Source: a virus. Taken from it: a stretch of 28,699 nucleotides of DNA. The DNA lies in IMG/VR virus record IMGVR_UViG_3300045973_000209, positions 64,001 to 92,699 of that record, one strand, 5' to 3'. The notes under the pieces are model-generated. The model was given only the letters and a program-made list of their open reading frames with translations, was not told the DNA's origin and did no database searches. The position numbers and the translations under genes were made by a program. Numbering within the stretch: position 1 is the stretch's first letter; each line of letters opens with the position of its first letter. Below are positions 7,947 to 16,463 of this stretch, piece by piece.

Positions 7947-10337
7947 TTACTTCTTTGTAGTAGTATTTGCTTTACGTTCAGCAAGTTTAACTTTTATTCT
8001 ATTATTTCTTTCGGTACTAGCAATTTGTTTCTCCTTTAATACATTCTTAGTATTAGCATCATTCTGTTTAAAATTCAATTGATCACGTTTTAATGAATTA
8101 TCTTGAGTAGTACTATTTTCATCAAATTTATAATCATCACCAGTAGGGATATCTGCTTCTATTTTCATTTCTGCTACTGTAATTGCAGTATCTTTAGAAT
8201 TATCAGAAACATATTTAGAAGTTTCATTAATACTTTCTTGTCTTGCAGTTGCACTATCAGCAACATATTTTTGAGTATCAATTTGTCTTTGTTCAAGATC
8301 TGCTTTAAGTTTCTTATTTACTTCTGCAATTTCATGTATTGCCTGTCTTAACTCAGGAACACTATCATAACTAATACATGCAGCAGCAGCTTCTATATCT
8401 CCATTCTGCCCTGCATTAAATCCAAGTTGTTTATATTGATCTAATTTATCTTGATCTATTTTAGAGTTTTCAACATGAACACCATAATCAGATTCTCTAT
8501 GGGATTCTAAATTAAGATCAACATAAATATATTTACCAGTAGTTTTATCTAAATAACTTCCTCTCTTTTCATCTTGATATGCAATTTTACTAAATTCAAG
8601 ATCAGCCATATGATCTTTCTCAAGTGCAGCATTAAACATTGTAATAGATAACACATTACCTAATGATGCTCTATATATTCCTTCTTGCATAACACCTTTA
8701 CCTGTACTAGGAGCAATATCACCTAAACGGAAATTGTTCATATTTGCAATTTCCATAGCTTCAGATTTATATTTATCTCTGATATCAATAAGTGTTTTAA
8801 GATAATTAGCAATCTCTGGCATATTAACAACTCGAAATCCTTGAGCAATAGTATTAAAATCTACAGATGTATCATCATATATTAAAGTATTATCTGCTTT
8901 AATATAAAACATTTTTTCATCTTTAGTTCCAGTAGTATCACTATTCAACATAGATTGTGGAATGACTTGAATATATCCCTGATACTTAGCCATAGTACGT
9001 TCTTGCTGAAGAAGAATCATTCTATCTATAATAATATAAGGAATAAGTCTTTTAGGAATAGGATTCTGTTGTATATTACGAAGAATACCTTTTTTTCCAC
9101 CAACTGGAAGTTTAGGAGTTAATTTATGTTTATCATATCTCTGAACATCACATGGTTCAGGAGTTAAATATACTCCAGTAATTTCATTACCAAATCTTCT
9201 ACCAATATATACTTCTTCTATCCATTCTTCTCTAACTTCAACATCTTCTATGGTTTGTACATATTCTTCTGGAACTGCTTCTTCAAGAGTATTTCCCATA
9301 GGATCAACATACTTTCTAATCTTAACAGGAACTTCAGTTCTCCAAATAGTAATATATTCATCTAGTACTTCATAATTATCAGTAACATCATATTCTTTAC
9401 TACCATTCAACATAAAACCTTCTTTCCTACTTGTATCCCAAGTTCTACTTCCTAACCATTCACCTTTAATAGTAAATTTACCATATGCATTTCTTGCAAG
9501 TTGTTCAAGATAAGTTCTTTCTTCACCACTTAATTTATTCCAATATAAAGATTTTACTTTAGTTAAAGTAGTTTTACGTTTAATTACAAATCCAGTATAA
9601 TCTTCAACAAACTGTTCATCATTATAAATAGGATAACCTTCAAGTGGAGATATAAGAGAAGTATAAACTTCATTGTTAATTACTTCACGATAAGTATAGA
9701 ATTCTTCACAAGCCCACCAGTAAAAGAAAGATTGGATTCGCTTAGTGTCAAAATCATTAACATCATTAATTAATTTAAGAGTATGAAATCCTTGTATGGC
9801 TCTATCATCAATCCATTTTTCAATAAACTTTTTAGCAAATGTTTCTATATCTGGAACTTCTTTATTCTGAATTCCAGTAGGAGGATTATTAGGATCTTGT
9901 TGTTCTTGTTGTTTACCATAGAAATCATTTAACATATTAATAAGAGCTTGTTCCATAAGCTTACTAACTTCAGCATTAACTGCTGCATCTCTCTTTAATA
10001 CACTATCTTGATTATTTACAGTAACTGTAAACTTATATGGTAATCCAATATACTCACCTATATTACGTTCTCTGACCATATTAACTAAATCAGTATCACG
10101 TATCTCACCAGGAAGAGTTCCAATTGCTTTCTTAGTTTCCTGATTTATAATAGGACTAATCATATACTTAATAGAGTCGGTACTAATTATTCCATTAGCA
10201 GAATCTAACCATGATATCAAATCAGCTTTAGGATTTAAAGCAATAGCTTTATCAATAAGATAATCATATGTAGGTTTATACCAAGAATCTTGTTCTTTTG
10301 CACTTCTTGAAACTCGTTGTTCAGGATATGTAATCAT
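7947..10337 (-). CDS. Portal protein, crAss-like
   Basis: 796 residues, the unusually long size expected for Crassvirales portals, and placed directly after the terminase with a 12-base gap. It starts ITYPEQRVSRSAKEQDSWYKPTYDYLI, and its body contains the WLGSRTW and WRTEVPVKIRKYV segments. A long helical, Gln/Lys-rich tail (about 650-796) looks like the coiled-coil crown and barrel. Twelve copies should form the DNA entry and exit channel at one capsid vertex and anchor the terminase and then the tail. A Gln/Pro-rich linker (KQQEQQDPNNPPTG) lies near residue 145. Confidence 0.9.
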   Translation of the reverse strand: MITYPEQRVSRSAKEQDSWYKPTYDYLIDKAIALNPKADLISWLDSANGIISTDSIKYMISPIINQETKKAIGTLPGEIRDTDLVNMVRERNIGEYIGLPYKFTVTVNNQDSVLKRDAAVNAEVSKLMEQALINMLNDFYGKQQEQQDPNNPPTGIQNKEVPDIETFAKKFIEKWIDDRAIQGFHTLKLINDVNDFDTKRIQSFFYWWACEEFYTYREVINNEVYTSLISPLEGYPIYNDEQFVEDYTGFVIKRKTTLTKVKSLYWNKLSGEERTYLEQLARNAYGKFTIKGEWLGSRTWDTSRKEGFMLNGSKEYDVTDNYEVLDEYITIWRTEVPVKIRKYVDPMGNTLEEAVPEEYVQTIEDVEVREEWIEEVYIGRRFGNEITGVYLTPEPCDVQRYDKHKLTPKLPVGGKKGILRNIQQNPIPKRLIPYIIIDRMILLQQERTMAKYQGYIQVIPQSMLNSDTTGTKDEKMFYIKADNTLIYDDTSVDFNTIAQGFRVVNMPEIANYLKTLIDIRDKYKSEAMEIANMNNFRLGDIAPSTGKGVMQEGIYRASLGNVLSITMFNAALEKDHMADLEFSKIAYQDEKRGSYLDKTTGKYIYVDLNLESHRESDYGVHVENSKIDQDKLDQYKQLGFNAGQNGDIEAAAACISYDSVPELRQAIHEIAEVNKKLKADLEQRQIDTQKYVADSATARQESINETSKYVSDNSKDTAITVAEMKIEADIPTGDDYKFDENSTTQDNSLKRDQLNFKQNDANTKNVLKEKQIASTERNNRIKVKLAERKANTTTKK

Positions 10338-10349
10338 TCTAATATCTTA

Positions 10350-12656
10350 TTAATTTTTATATAAACCTATACTACTTAGAAAAGTCCCTTGTCCTTGTTG
10401 ATAAGTAGGCTTCTTTTTCTTAGCAATATAAGCTAATCTTTCAAATGTTAAAAGCCTTAAAGCACTAATCCTATCAAAGTTACCTTTACTATTATATTGT
10501 TGAAGCTCAAGTAAGGTAGGTAGGTCAGGTATATAATGCAAACGATATACATAGCTACCATCCTCGTTTACATTTATGATAGTATATAACCATTGTTTTA
10601 ATTGTATTATTCCAGTAACTGCATTATCTCCTTCACCAATATAAACACCATATTCATTTACTCCGCCTTCCATAACTCTATTGTTTACAACAGCTAATGG
10701 ATTTTTTATTAATCTATTTACTTTATGCCATACTTTAAAATCTGCAACAACTGTACCTCTATCTGTTTCTGGAAGTGCTTTAGCATTATAATACTCAACT
10801 CCTTTTAATGCTTCAATAGAGCAATCTGTTTGTGAATCATCTCTACGTCCTACATAAATAGCTTGTATACCTTCAGGTACACCAAGATCATTAGGATATG
10901 ATAAAACATAAATTGCATTAAGAGAATTTTTAGTATTAACTTCTTTTATAGTTTTATCTTTACCAACTGTATCTATAACTTCATAATAAAGATTATTTGG
11001 AATTAATCCATCAAATCGTTTTGGTTCATGAAATATTCTCCAACATCCATATACATCATCTTCTTTTCTAAAGGGTACATTCATTAAATATGAATGAACT
11101 TTATCTCCTCTTTTATATAATTCATCATTAGTTTTAAATTCAACAGTGGATCTTTCTATTTCTCCATTTGCTTTTTTAGTAACAACATTTTCAAATTGAC
11201 CTTCTCTATATAATATAGTACTTTGATTTGCTCTAATAAACTTTACATGTTCATCTAATTCAGTACTACTAAATATATTTTCGGTTGAAATATTAAATGC
11301 TTCGCTAGGAGAATTAGCTCTTTGAGAACAATATACAGAATAATCTTCACTAGTTAAATGTCTACGCTTAGCAATTTTATCTTCAATATCAATATTATAT
11401 GATTCAACTAAATAACTATTACCATTAATATCCATATGAGGTTCAAAGTCCCACATCTGTGGATGAAAGAAGCCACAAGTATTATGTCTAAGTCCTTTAT
11501 CCCAGATATTTTCAAAAGGCATCATATTATTAATCTCAGGATGAAAAAACATATTACTAAAAGGAAGCCAGTTTGCACCTTTAGTTCCTCCAGTTCCATA
11601 TGCTCTTATTGTACCTACAGATTCATCACCACTTTCTGTAGAAGATAAAGTAACGTTAACTGTTTCTTGTAAATTAGGAAATACTCCAGATTCTTCAAAG
11701 TCAATTTCAACTGCACCTTTACCAACTACAGCATTTGGATTATCTTTACAAGTAACACTTATTCCACTACTTCTAAATCCATATTTTTTATTACCTGTTT
11801 TACTAAGTTTATATCCAAGTTCAATTGCAGTAAGGTCTTCACTAAGATACCCACGTCTCCAAAATGTATGATTCTCATACCAATCAAGACATTTCTTTAA
11901 CATATCACTAGTAGCACCAGGTTTAGTCAAGAAAGTAATATCCCATGCTGCAAGTACAATAGTAGTACTAGGATTTAAATTCATAGTATTAGCACCTTGA
12001 CTACCTCTCTTATGTGAATATCCTTTACGTCTAGATTTACCTTTACATAAATGATAATTATTTCTAGCTATAAATTCATCAATTTTAAAGTTCCAATAAT
12101 CACCATCCCAGAATCTAGGAAATCCATCTATTCGCTTCTGTTTAAATTTACCTGCTTTATTAAGCTCTTCACGTTCAATTTTAGTAGGTGTACGTTGAAT
12201 ACGCCCATAGTTTAAATAATTATAATGATCACCAGTTATATGTAAAGGATGAAGAAAACTTAATCTTTCTTCATCTGTAGTACATAAATTATATGCATTA
12301 ATATCTTTTCTATAGAGTTTACAAGGAGCAGTCATACCAACACGTCTACGCATTGTTTCTTGCTTCCAAAACATCTTATATCCTATAGTGTCTGGTTTAT
12401 CATTATTATAAAATCTAACACTATCATTTTTTCCACTAAGTTGAAATTTTCTAGCTGCTTGTGTAAAATGATAGGTATTAACAAATATAAAATCAATCTT
12501 CATAAGAAATCCACCAGAATCTCCTACAAGAAAATCATCATCTAAATCAGTATAGTTTTTAGAAGTAGCAGAAGTATAATGAGTTTTATCTTCAAATATA
12601 TAGTCTATAAAAGGATGTAGACCAGGAATATATTTATATACTTCTTGATTAATCAT
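10350..12656 (-). CDS. terL: Terminase large subunit (packaging ATPase/nuclease)
   Basis: 768 residues. The Arg-rich Walker A-like motif is CKGKSRRKGYS (204-214), a form seen in crAss-like terminases. Walker B with catalytic Glu is VEIDFEESG (316-324), and a GTGGTKG coupling motif lies at 354-360. The second half carries the RNase H-like nuclease with an acidic strand (LYYEVIDTVGKD, about 580-590). The enzyme cuts concatemeric DNA and pumps it into the head through the portal. Its start overlaps the stop of a 38-residue gene as ATGA, so the two are translationally coupled. I did not see a separate small terminase subunit in the window. Confidence 0.93.
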   Translation of the reverse strand: MINQEVYKYIPGLHPFIDYIFEDKTHYTSATSKNYTDLDDDFLVGDSGGFLMKIDFIFVNTYHFTQAARKFQLSGKNDSVRFYNNDKPDTIGYKMFWKQETMRRRVGMTAPCKLYRKDINAYNLCTTDEERLSFLHPLHITGDHYNYLNYGRIQRTPTKIEREELNKAGKFKQKRIDGFPRFWDGDYWNFKIDEFIARNNYHLCKGKSRRKGYSHKRGSQGANTMNLNPSTTIVLAAWDITFLTKPGATSDMLKKCLDWYENHTFWRRGYLSEDLTAIELGYKLSKTGNKKYGFRSSGISVTCKDNPNAVVGKGAVEIDFEESGVFPNLQETVNVTLSSTESGDESVGTIRAYGTGGTKGANWLPFSNMFFHPEINNMMPFENIWDKGLRHNTCGFFHPQMWDFEPHMDINGNSYLVESYNIDIEDKIAKRRHLTSEDYSVYCSQRANSPSEAFNISTENIFSSTELDEHVKFIRANQSTILYREGQFENVVTKKANGEIERSTVEFKTNDELYKRGDKVHSYLMNVPFRKEDDVYGCWRIFHEPKRFDGLIPNNLYYEVIDTVGKDKTIKEVNTKNSLNAIYVLSYPNDLGVPEGIQAIYVGRRDDSQTDCSIEALKGVEYYNAKALPETDRGTVVADFKVWHKVNRLIKNPLAVVNNRVMEGGVNEYGVYIGEGDNAVTGIIQLKQWLYTIINVNEDGSYVYRLHYIPDLPTLLELQQYNSKGNFDRISALRLLTFERLAYIAKKKKPTYQQGQGTFLSSIGLYKN

Positions 12657-12769
12657 TTTATTTTATAGTCATGTTTACAATCATTACATCCTTCTCCAAG
12701 CCAAAATTTAAAACAAAGTGCTCCACAACAACCTACTTTTTTAAGTCTAGATTTTCGTATTGATTTCAT
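12653..12769 (-). CDS. Cys-rich mini-protein (38 aa), possible zinc-binding
   Basis: A short gene with a very basic N-terminus (KSIRKSRLKK). Five cysteines follow at 14, 15, 19, 28 and 31, plus His33; CC-x3-C and C-x2-C-x-H could bind a metal. It is held between tight junctions on both sides: TAATG with the gene upstream and ATGA with the terminase gene downstream, which argues that it is translated. It has no family that I recognise. The coupling suggests co-expression with the terminase, perhaps a packaging or nucleic-acid-binding helper, but that is speculation. Confidence 0.65.
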   Translation of the reverse strand: MKSIRKSRLKKVGCCGALCFKFWLGEGCNDCKHDYKIK

Positions 12770-12933
12770 TAATTCAAATACATTATATGTAATGCTTCTA
12801 AATGTTCTCTACCATCAAATGAATTATGAATAACAATCATTTCTCCATCTTCATAAACAACCATAGGTTTACACTCACAAGTAGAATTTTCTACATGTAA
12901 TTTTAAATCATTTGTAGGTATTACATTAAATAT
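12769..12933 (-). CDS. Conserved small phage protein (54 aa), apparent ATA start
   Basis: The frame ends ENSTCECKPMVVYEDGEM, then VIHNSFDGREHLEAL, a pattern I recognise from small proteins of unknown function in gut Bacteroides phages (Cys-x-Cys-x-Pro, then HNSFDGRE). The full-length frame has no ATG, GTG or TTG at its 5' end. The natural start would be ATA at 12933-12931, where the upstream stop and this codon form TAATA, in the same register as the TAATG junctions used elsewhere in this operon. Internal ATG codons would give products of at most 28 residues and lose the CxC segment. The protein is probably real; the start is uncertain. Confidence 0.6.
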   Translation of the reverse strand: MFNVIPTNDLKLHVENSTCECKPMVVYEDGEMIVIHNSFDGREHLEALHIMYLN

Positions 12934-13478
12934 TAGAAGTTTTGATATACTATTTCTAATTCTTCACTTATTTCTATATCAATAGGATTCTTATCCCATG
13001 TTATACCTTTAAATATTCCATAACAACCATCTAATATACGTGCCACATATTCAGAACAATAAAGTCTATGAGTAGAACTATATCCTTTAGGTCCAACCCA
13101 ATGTCCAGTAAGAACTAATATTATCTGAAATAGAAAATTAAGAAAATCATATCTATGAGGAATAAGGACATAGTATATTGCATCTTTACTTAAATCAGGA
13201 TCAACTGATCTATTAATAATTCTTTTTATTCTTACAGTATTTTTATCTAAATAATCAAATATAGGATATCTAACTTCAATACCAGAAGCATTTGCTTCTG
13301 CAACCATTAATACATCCCATATATTAACTACTATAGCACAATGACTAGGAATAAAATCTACTTTATAATTACGTTTCTTTGCATATATAGTCATAAAATA
13401 TCTAATGATTTTAGATAACCAACTTCCACTTTTAGTAAATAAAACATCACCGACTTGAGGTACATACTTTGGTTCCAT
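12933..13478 (-). CDS. Permuted NlpC/P60-like (YiiX-type) papain-fold enzyme
   Basis: 181 residues with the order expected for permuted NlpC/P60 proteins. GDVLFTKSGSWLSKIIR (10-26) is followed by the His motif PSHCAIVV (His46), an acidic residue in MVAEANASGIEV (Glu62), and the nucleophile near the C-terminus in LYCSEYVARIL (Cys141). Family members include amidases, peptidases and lipid hydrolases. Near a lysis-like gene set it could cut peptidoglycan peptides, but no signal peptide or binding domain is seen and a lipid or amide substrate is equally possible. It ends TAATA into the next small gene. Confidence 0.78.
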   Translation of the reverse strand: MEPKYVPQVGDVLFTKSGSWLSKIIRYFMTIYAKKRNYKVDFIPSHCAIVVNIWDVLMVAEANASGIEVRYPIFDYLDKNTVRIKRIINRSVDPDLSKDAIYYVLIPHRYDFLNFLFQIILVLTGHWVGPKGYSSTHRLYCSEYVARILDGCYGIFKGITWDKNPIDIEISEELEIVYQNF

Positions 13479-13479
13479 A

Positions 13480-14106
13480 TTAATTTTCTATATTATTATC
13501 TGGTTTATAACTATCTGTTATTTCATCACCACCACGCCCAATCTCTTTAGCTTTTTCTTCTTCCTCAAGAAGATTCATTGCAACTTTTAATTGTTTAACA
13601 TTCTCTGGAACTTTAGTTGCAATATCCATAAGTTGTTTTTGAAATGCAAGTAATTCTCCAGTTTGTTGAGGAGTTAAAGTAGGAAGATCAAGACTTGTTG
13701 TAAGAACTGCTTCTATCTTCTCTACAAGTTTATTATTAAATGCAAATATTCTAATTAATGTTTTAATAGCTTTTTTAGACTCACTAAGATGTTCTCTTTC
13801 ATATTGAGTCATAAGTAAACTAACTAATTCATCAGGTTTATATTCTTTACCTAATCCTGCTTGTGTTGCTGCATATATATGTGCTTCTTTTTCAGACATA
13901 CCACTCTGAGATGGATATGCTCTATAATCACATCTATAATATACATATGCAAATTCTTTAAAAGCATAAAGTTTCAGGCGACCATCTGGATCGCCTGATA
14001 CCTTACCACCTCTATCTCGTGATAGTATTTTTTTAATATTACTATTAACACCAATCATATCATGATCTAGTGTAACAATACCATCAACTAGTTTAAAGTA
14101 TTCCAT
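13480..14106 (-). CDS. Conserved phage protein (208 aa), unknown function
   Basis: I take the start at 14106 (MEYFKLVDGIVTLDHD). A longer frame to 14223 has an N-terminus (LYLNLLINLLWLKK) that is the out-of-frame shadow of two other genes. The protein has a DGRLKLYAFKEFAYVYYRCDYRAYPS segment, an Ala-rich helix (SEKEAHIYAATQAGL) and a helical C-terminal half (KAIKTLIRIFAFNN, FQKQLMDIATKV, LKVAMNLLEEEEKAKE). It ends in an acidic, Asn-rich tail. The gene lies between a 16-codon ORF and the YiiX-like enzyme. Position near the terminase suggests a packaging or virion role; I cannot name one. Confidence 0.8.
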   Translation of the reverse strand: MEYFKLVDGIVTLDHDMIGVNSNIKKILSRDRGGKVSGDPDGRLKLYAFKEFAYVYYRCDYRAYPSQSGMSEKEAHIYAATQAGLGKEYKPDELVSLLMTQYEREHLSESKKAIKTLIRIFAFNNKLVEKIEAVLTTSLDLPTLTPQQTGELLAFQKQLMDIATKVPENVKQLKVAMNLLEEEEKAKEIGRGGDEITDSYKPDNNIEN

Positions 14107-14110
14107 AAGA

Positions 14111-14161
14111 TTATTTACAACCTCCTTTACCACCAGATTTCTTACCACCTTTTTTAGCCAT
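14111..14161 (-). CDS. Very small Lys/Gly-rich ORF (16 aa)
   Basis: An ATG-initiated ORF encoding MAKKGGKKSGGKGGCK, preceded by an AT-rich leader (TTATTA-ATG) as for other genes here. It fills an otherwise odd 73-base gap between a 73-residue gene and the 208-residue gene. Its codons are regular AAA, GGT, GCT. It also contains GGAGG about 14 bases before the next ATG, so it may serve partly as a translation signal for that gene. The peptide is strongly basic and could bind nucleic acid. Support is the clean ORF and spacing only. Confidence 0.5.
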   Translation of the reverse strand: MAKKGGKKSGGKGGCK

Positions 14162-14179
14162 AATAAATTAATTAATAAA

Positions 14180-14401
14180 TTAAGATACAATAACTGACCA
14201 ATTCCATTGATTAACTTCATCACCCTTATGAACAGAAGTTATCCAAATATCATTTATACCATCAGTAATAACTTTTAAATTAACCATGTCTTCGCTCCAT
14301 ACACGAACAATAATAGCAGGTAATTGTTCTGCGTGATTAACTTTAGGTCTAATATCCTCAGGTACATTAAAAATTACAATACGTCCAATAGTTGGTTTCA
14401 T
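14180..14401 (-). CDS. Small conserved phage protein, MKPTIGRIV family (73 aa)
   Basis: The sequence MKPTIGRIVIFNVPEDI with PAIIVRVW, VNLKVITDG, WITSV and a final QWNW matches a small protein family of unknown function that I know from many tailed phages. The usual pattern there is a beta-barrel-like chain with AxIVRVW, VNLxVxxDG, WxTSV and WHW. It is often found beside holin and lysin genes, as here. The function is not established. The start is the first ATG, preceded by AT-rich sequence and only 6 bases after the upstream stop. Confidence 0.82.
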   Translation of the reverse strand: MKPTIGRIVIFNVPEDIRPKVNHAEQLPAIIVRVWSEDMVNLKVITDGINDIWITSVHKGDEVNQWNWSVIVS

Positions 14402-14407
14402 ATTTTA

Positions 14408-14782
14408 TTATTTTTTAAGTTCACCCATTACTCCTCTAGAAAGTCTATCTTCAATTCTTGCTTTACAAGCATCAAGATAAATATTTAATCCTTTTAACAT
14501 TTCTTCATTAAACCCAGAAGGATATTTAGCATTTAGTTTATTAGTTCTATCAATAAGAATATAAACTAACTGTTCAGACTGAAGTCCATCAACCATTGAT
14601 CCATCATCTTTCTTTTGAACAAATCTAAGATTAATTTCATTTTCTGTATATTCTGCAACACCTTTATTAAAACCTAAAGATGTTTTAGCACTATAGTTAT
14701 GTGCACCGCCATAACCATCATTATCTTCAACAAAAATTGTTTGTTCTTCACTAGGAAAAACTTTAAATTCTAATTGCTTCAT
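14408..14782 (-). CDS. Conserved gut-phage protein ending RGVMGELKK (124 aa)
   Basis: I choose ATG 14782 (MKQLEFKVFPSEEQ). An ATG 24 bases earlier would overlap the preceding gene and adds MLEFKKLN with no sign of use. The N-terminal half is beta-like (FVEDNDGYGGAHNY, LRFVQKKDDGSM). The C-terminal half is a helical hairpin, SEQLVYILIDRTNKLNAKYPS then NEEMLKGLNIYLDACKARIEDRLSRGVMG. I recall similar proteins in Bacteroides phages, all hypothetical. The hairpin faintly resembles small nucleotide-sponge anti-CBASS proteins, but I would not rely on that. Confidence 0.8.
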   Translation of the reverse strand: MKQLEFKVFPSEEQTIFVEDNDGYGGAHNYSAKTSLGFNKGVAEYTENEINLRFVQKKDDGSMVDGLQSEQLVYILIDRTNKLNAKYPSGFNEEMLKGLNIYLDACKARIEDRLSRGVMGELKK

Positions 14783-14792
14783 ATTTAACTTT

Positions 14793-14978
14793 TTAAATTC
14801 TAACACTACCTAAATAATGAAATGCTCCAACAGCATTAAGTAACCAGATAATAAGAAAAATTACAACAACTACATTAAGTATTGTTTTAATCTTTCCATC
14901 CATAGGAATATAAGAGTTCACTAACCAAAGTAAAACTCCTACTACAATTAATACAACCACAATAGTTAACAGTGACAT
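14793..14978 (-). CDS. Two-helix membrane protein, Thivi_2564-like (holin candidate)
   Basis: 61 residues with two clear membrane segments (about 3-21 and 31-50) joined by SYIPMDGKIKTILN. This matches my memory of the Thivi_2564 family of small membrane proteins (VGVLLWLVNxYIPMDGKIKxILN). Both helices lie in the inner membrane with a short loop. Next to DUF5675 and a YiiX-like enzyme, a holin or other lysis role is possible but unproven; bacterial members outside lysis cassettes also exist. Confidence 0.8.
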   Translation of the reverse strand: MSLLTIVVVLIVVGVLLWLVNSYIPMDGKIKTILNVVVVIFLIIWLLNAVGAFHYLGSVRI

Positions 14979-15003
14979 AATTAATTTAATTTAGTTTAGA
15001 AAC

Positions 15004-15531
15004 TTATTTAATTTGTGTAAGATTAACAAATCTAGCTTTAATAGTATATCCTTCTTTAATCTTATTCTCTATTACTATACGAAGACTTTCTTTCATACCA
15101 TTATAAATAAATGGTTCTTTAGTAAGATAGTTACCTTGATATGAAGGAGGATTAAATTTAGAAGCAACTAATATACATCCTTCTGTATGTTCATATGATG
15201 CACCATTATGTGCAAGGCAACCACTCCAACTTAAATCTCCAAATTTAATAGTATTCTTATCTATTTCAGTATGAAATATAATAGTTTTTTTATAATGATC
15301 ATTTTCAAATAAACTAACATTACATTCTAATCCACCTGGTAAACAAGTTTCTGCATATACTTTTATATTACTAGGTCTTGCAGTATCTTCTAATGTATAA
15401 CAATAAAAATCTTTACTAGTAATTAAAGGACTTCTAACATAATCTTTTATATATTCAAAATTCAATGCACCTACTGTAGTTCTAGTAGTATAAAGATATC
15501 TTTCAATTACTAACCAAAATTCTTTATTCAT
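15004..15531 (-). CDS. DUF5675 family protein
   Basis: 175 residues with DUF5675 marks: CYTLEDTARPSNIKV (44-58), ETCLPGGLECNVSL (61-74), CLAHNGASYEHTEGCILVAS (105-124), with His108, His115 and Cys119. DUF5675 proteins are frequent in phages close to lysis genes. The H...HTEGC arrangement recalls the active site of L,D-transpeptidase-like folds, but the biochemical role is not established. A 1-base TAATG junction couples it to the nuclease gene upstream. Confidence 0.8.
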   Translation of the reverse strand: MNKEFWLVIERYLYTTRTTVGALNFEYIKDYVRSPLITSKDFYCYTLEDTARPSNIKVYAETCLPGGLECNVSLFENDHYKKTIIFHTEIDKNTIKFGDLSWSGCLAHNGASYEHTEGCILVASKFNPPSYQGNYLTKEPFIYNGMKESLRIVIENKIKEGYTIKARFVNLTQIK

Positions 15532-16463
15532 TATTTAAATAATTTTAATTGAGTCTTTAAAGTTCTACTTTCAAAATAATGTTTGAACATAGATTCACTA
15601 TATTTTCTATAATCCATCAAAACTAACTTATTAACTTGTTCAACAAATCCTTGTTCAGTTTCTCGTATCTGATATATAATGTTACCTATGTTAACAAATC
15701 CAAATTGTTCTATTAACCATGCATATCCACTAACTTGAAGATTATAATGAACTCCAGTACTATCTTGCAAATAATGAAGAGGATATTTCATGTAAGAATT
15801 CTTATAAACAAAATTCTTTGTAGATTTACCTTCTAAATCTTTTTCAAAGTAACCTGCTTCATATTTAATATCGTCTTTATTAGTTTTCCAATCTATAATA
15901 ATAAATGTATGATCTTTAATAGCAATTAAATCTATCTTTCCAGATATTAATAATTCAACATTATATGCTCCAACTTCTGAATAAAATTTAAATCCACTAT
16001 TGTGTAGTGTTAATATAGCTTCATATATTTGTGGATATCTAAATGCTATTCCAGTACCAGCAAACCAATCAATAGATAACTCCCCAAAACTATTATCTAT
16101 AATATCATCAATAGTAAATAATCTATCTTGTATTAAATCTGTTCCTTCTATAGTTCTATATTTAGTTGCTTTCTTAAGTGTATCTTCAAGATAATCATGC
16201 TTTCTAGTTCCATTTTCTAAAGCAGTAGTACTAATTAATTTCCATTTTAATTTAATCATCTCAGCAGTCATACCTTTATAAATAGAATATTTAGGATGTG
16301 CTGGATTACGGCCAATTCTTTCACAAGCTAATGCAACTCCTTCTGTATCAAACTCTTCTCCATATTTAGGAATAACAGTTGTAACACTAGTATAAGTATT
16401 ACCTCTATCATCTGTATATTTATGAAGTCGTTCATCAAAAAATATAACTTGATTAGTTGTCAC
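15531..16463 (-). CDS. RecB/Cas4-like PD-(D/E)XK nuclease
   Basis: 310 residues with all core motifs in order: GTRKH (85-89, with H89) in an N-terminal helix, Glu163, the acidic residue in SGKIDLI (D178), IIIDWKTN (D191, K193) and the QVSGY helix motif (Q243xxxY247). This is the RecB-like class that also includes Cas4 and phage exonucleases. A nuclease of this family is a conserved member of the crAss-like late arm. It could process replication or recombination intermediates before packaging. No iron-sulphur cysteine set is visible, so it is not a Cas4-type cluster enzyme. It begins with an ATGA overlap. Confidence 0.87.
   Translation of the reverse strand: MTTNQVIFFDERLHKYTDDRGNTYTSVTTVIPKYGEEFDTEGVALACERIGRNPAHPKYSIYKGMTAEMIKLKWKLISTTALENGTRKHDYLEDTLKKATKYRTIEGTDLIQDRLFTIDDIIDNSFGELSIDWFAGTGIAFRYPQIYEAILTLHNSGFKFYSEVGAYNVELLISGKIDLIAIKDHTFIIIDWKTNKDDIKYEAGYFEKDLEGKSTKNFVYKNSYMKYPLHYLQDSTGVHYNLQVSGYAWLIEQFGFVNIGNIIYQIRETEQGFVEQVNKLVLMDYRKYSESMFKHYFESRTLKTQLKLFK

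Noticed and set aside
2780-12545. Plus-strand open frames inside the late genes
   Set aside because: They lie fully opposite long well-supported minus-strand genes, have biased content (Ser/Cys/Ile-rich) and no leader; they are shadows of the AT-rich complementary strand.
14107-14223. Longer 247-residue form of the gene ending at 13480
   Set aside because: The extra N-terminus is an out-of-frame reading of the 73-residue and 16-residue ORFs; the product from ATG 14106 has a natural start and good spacing.
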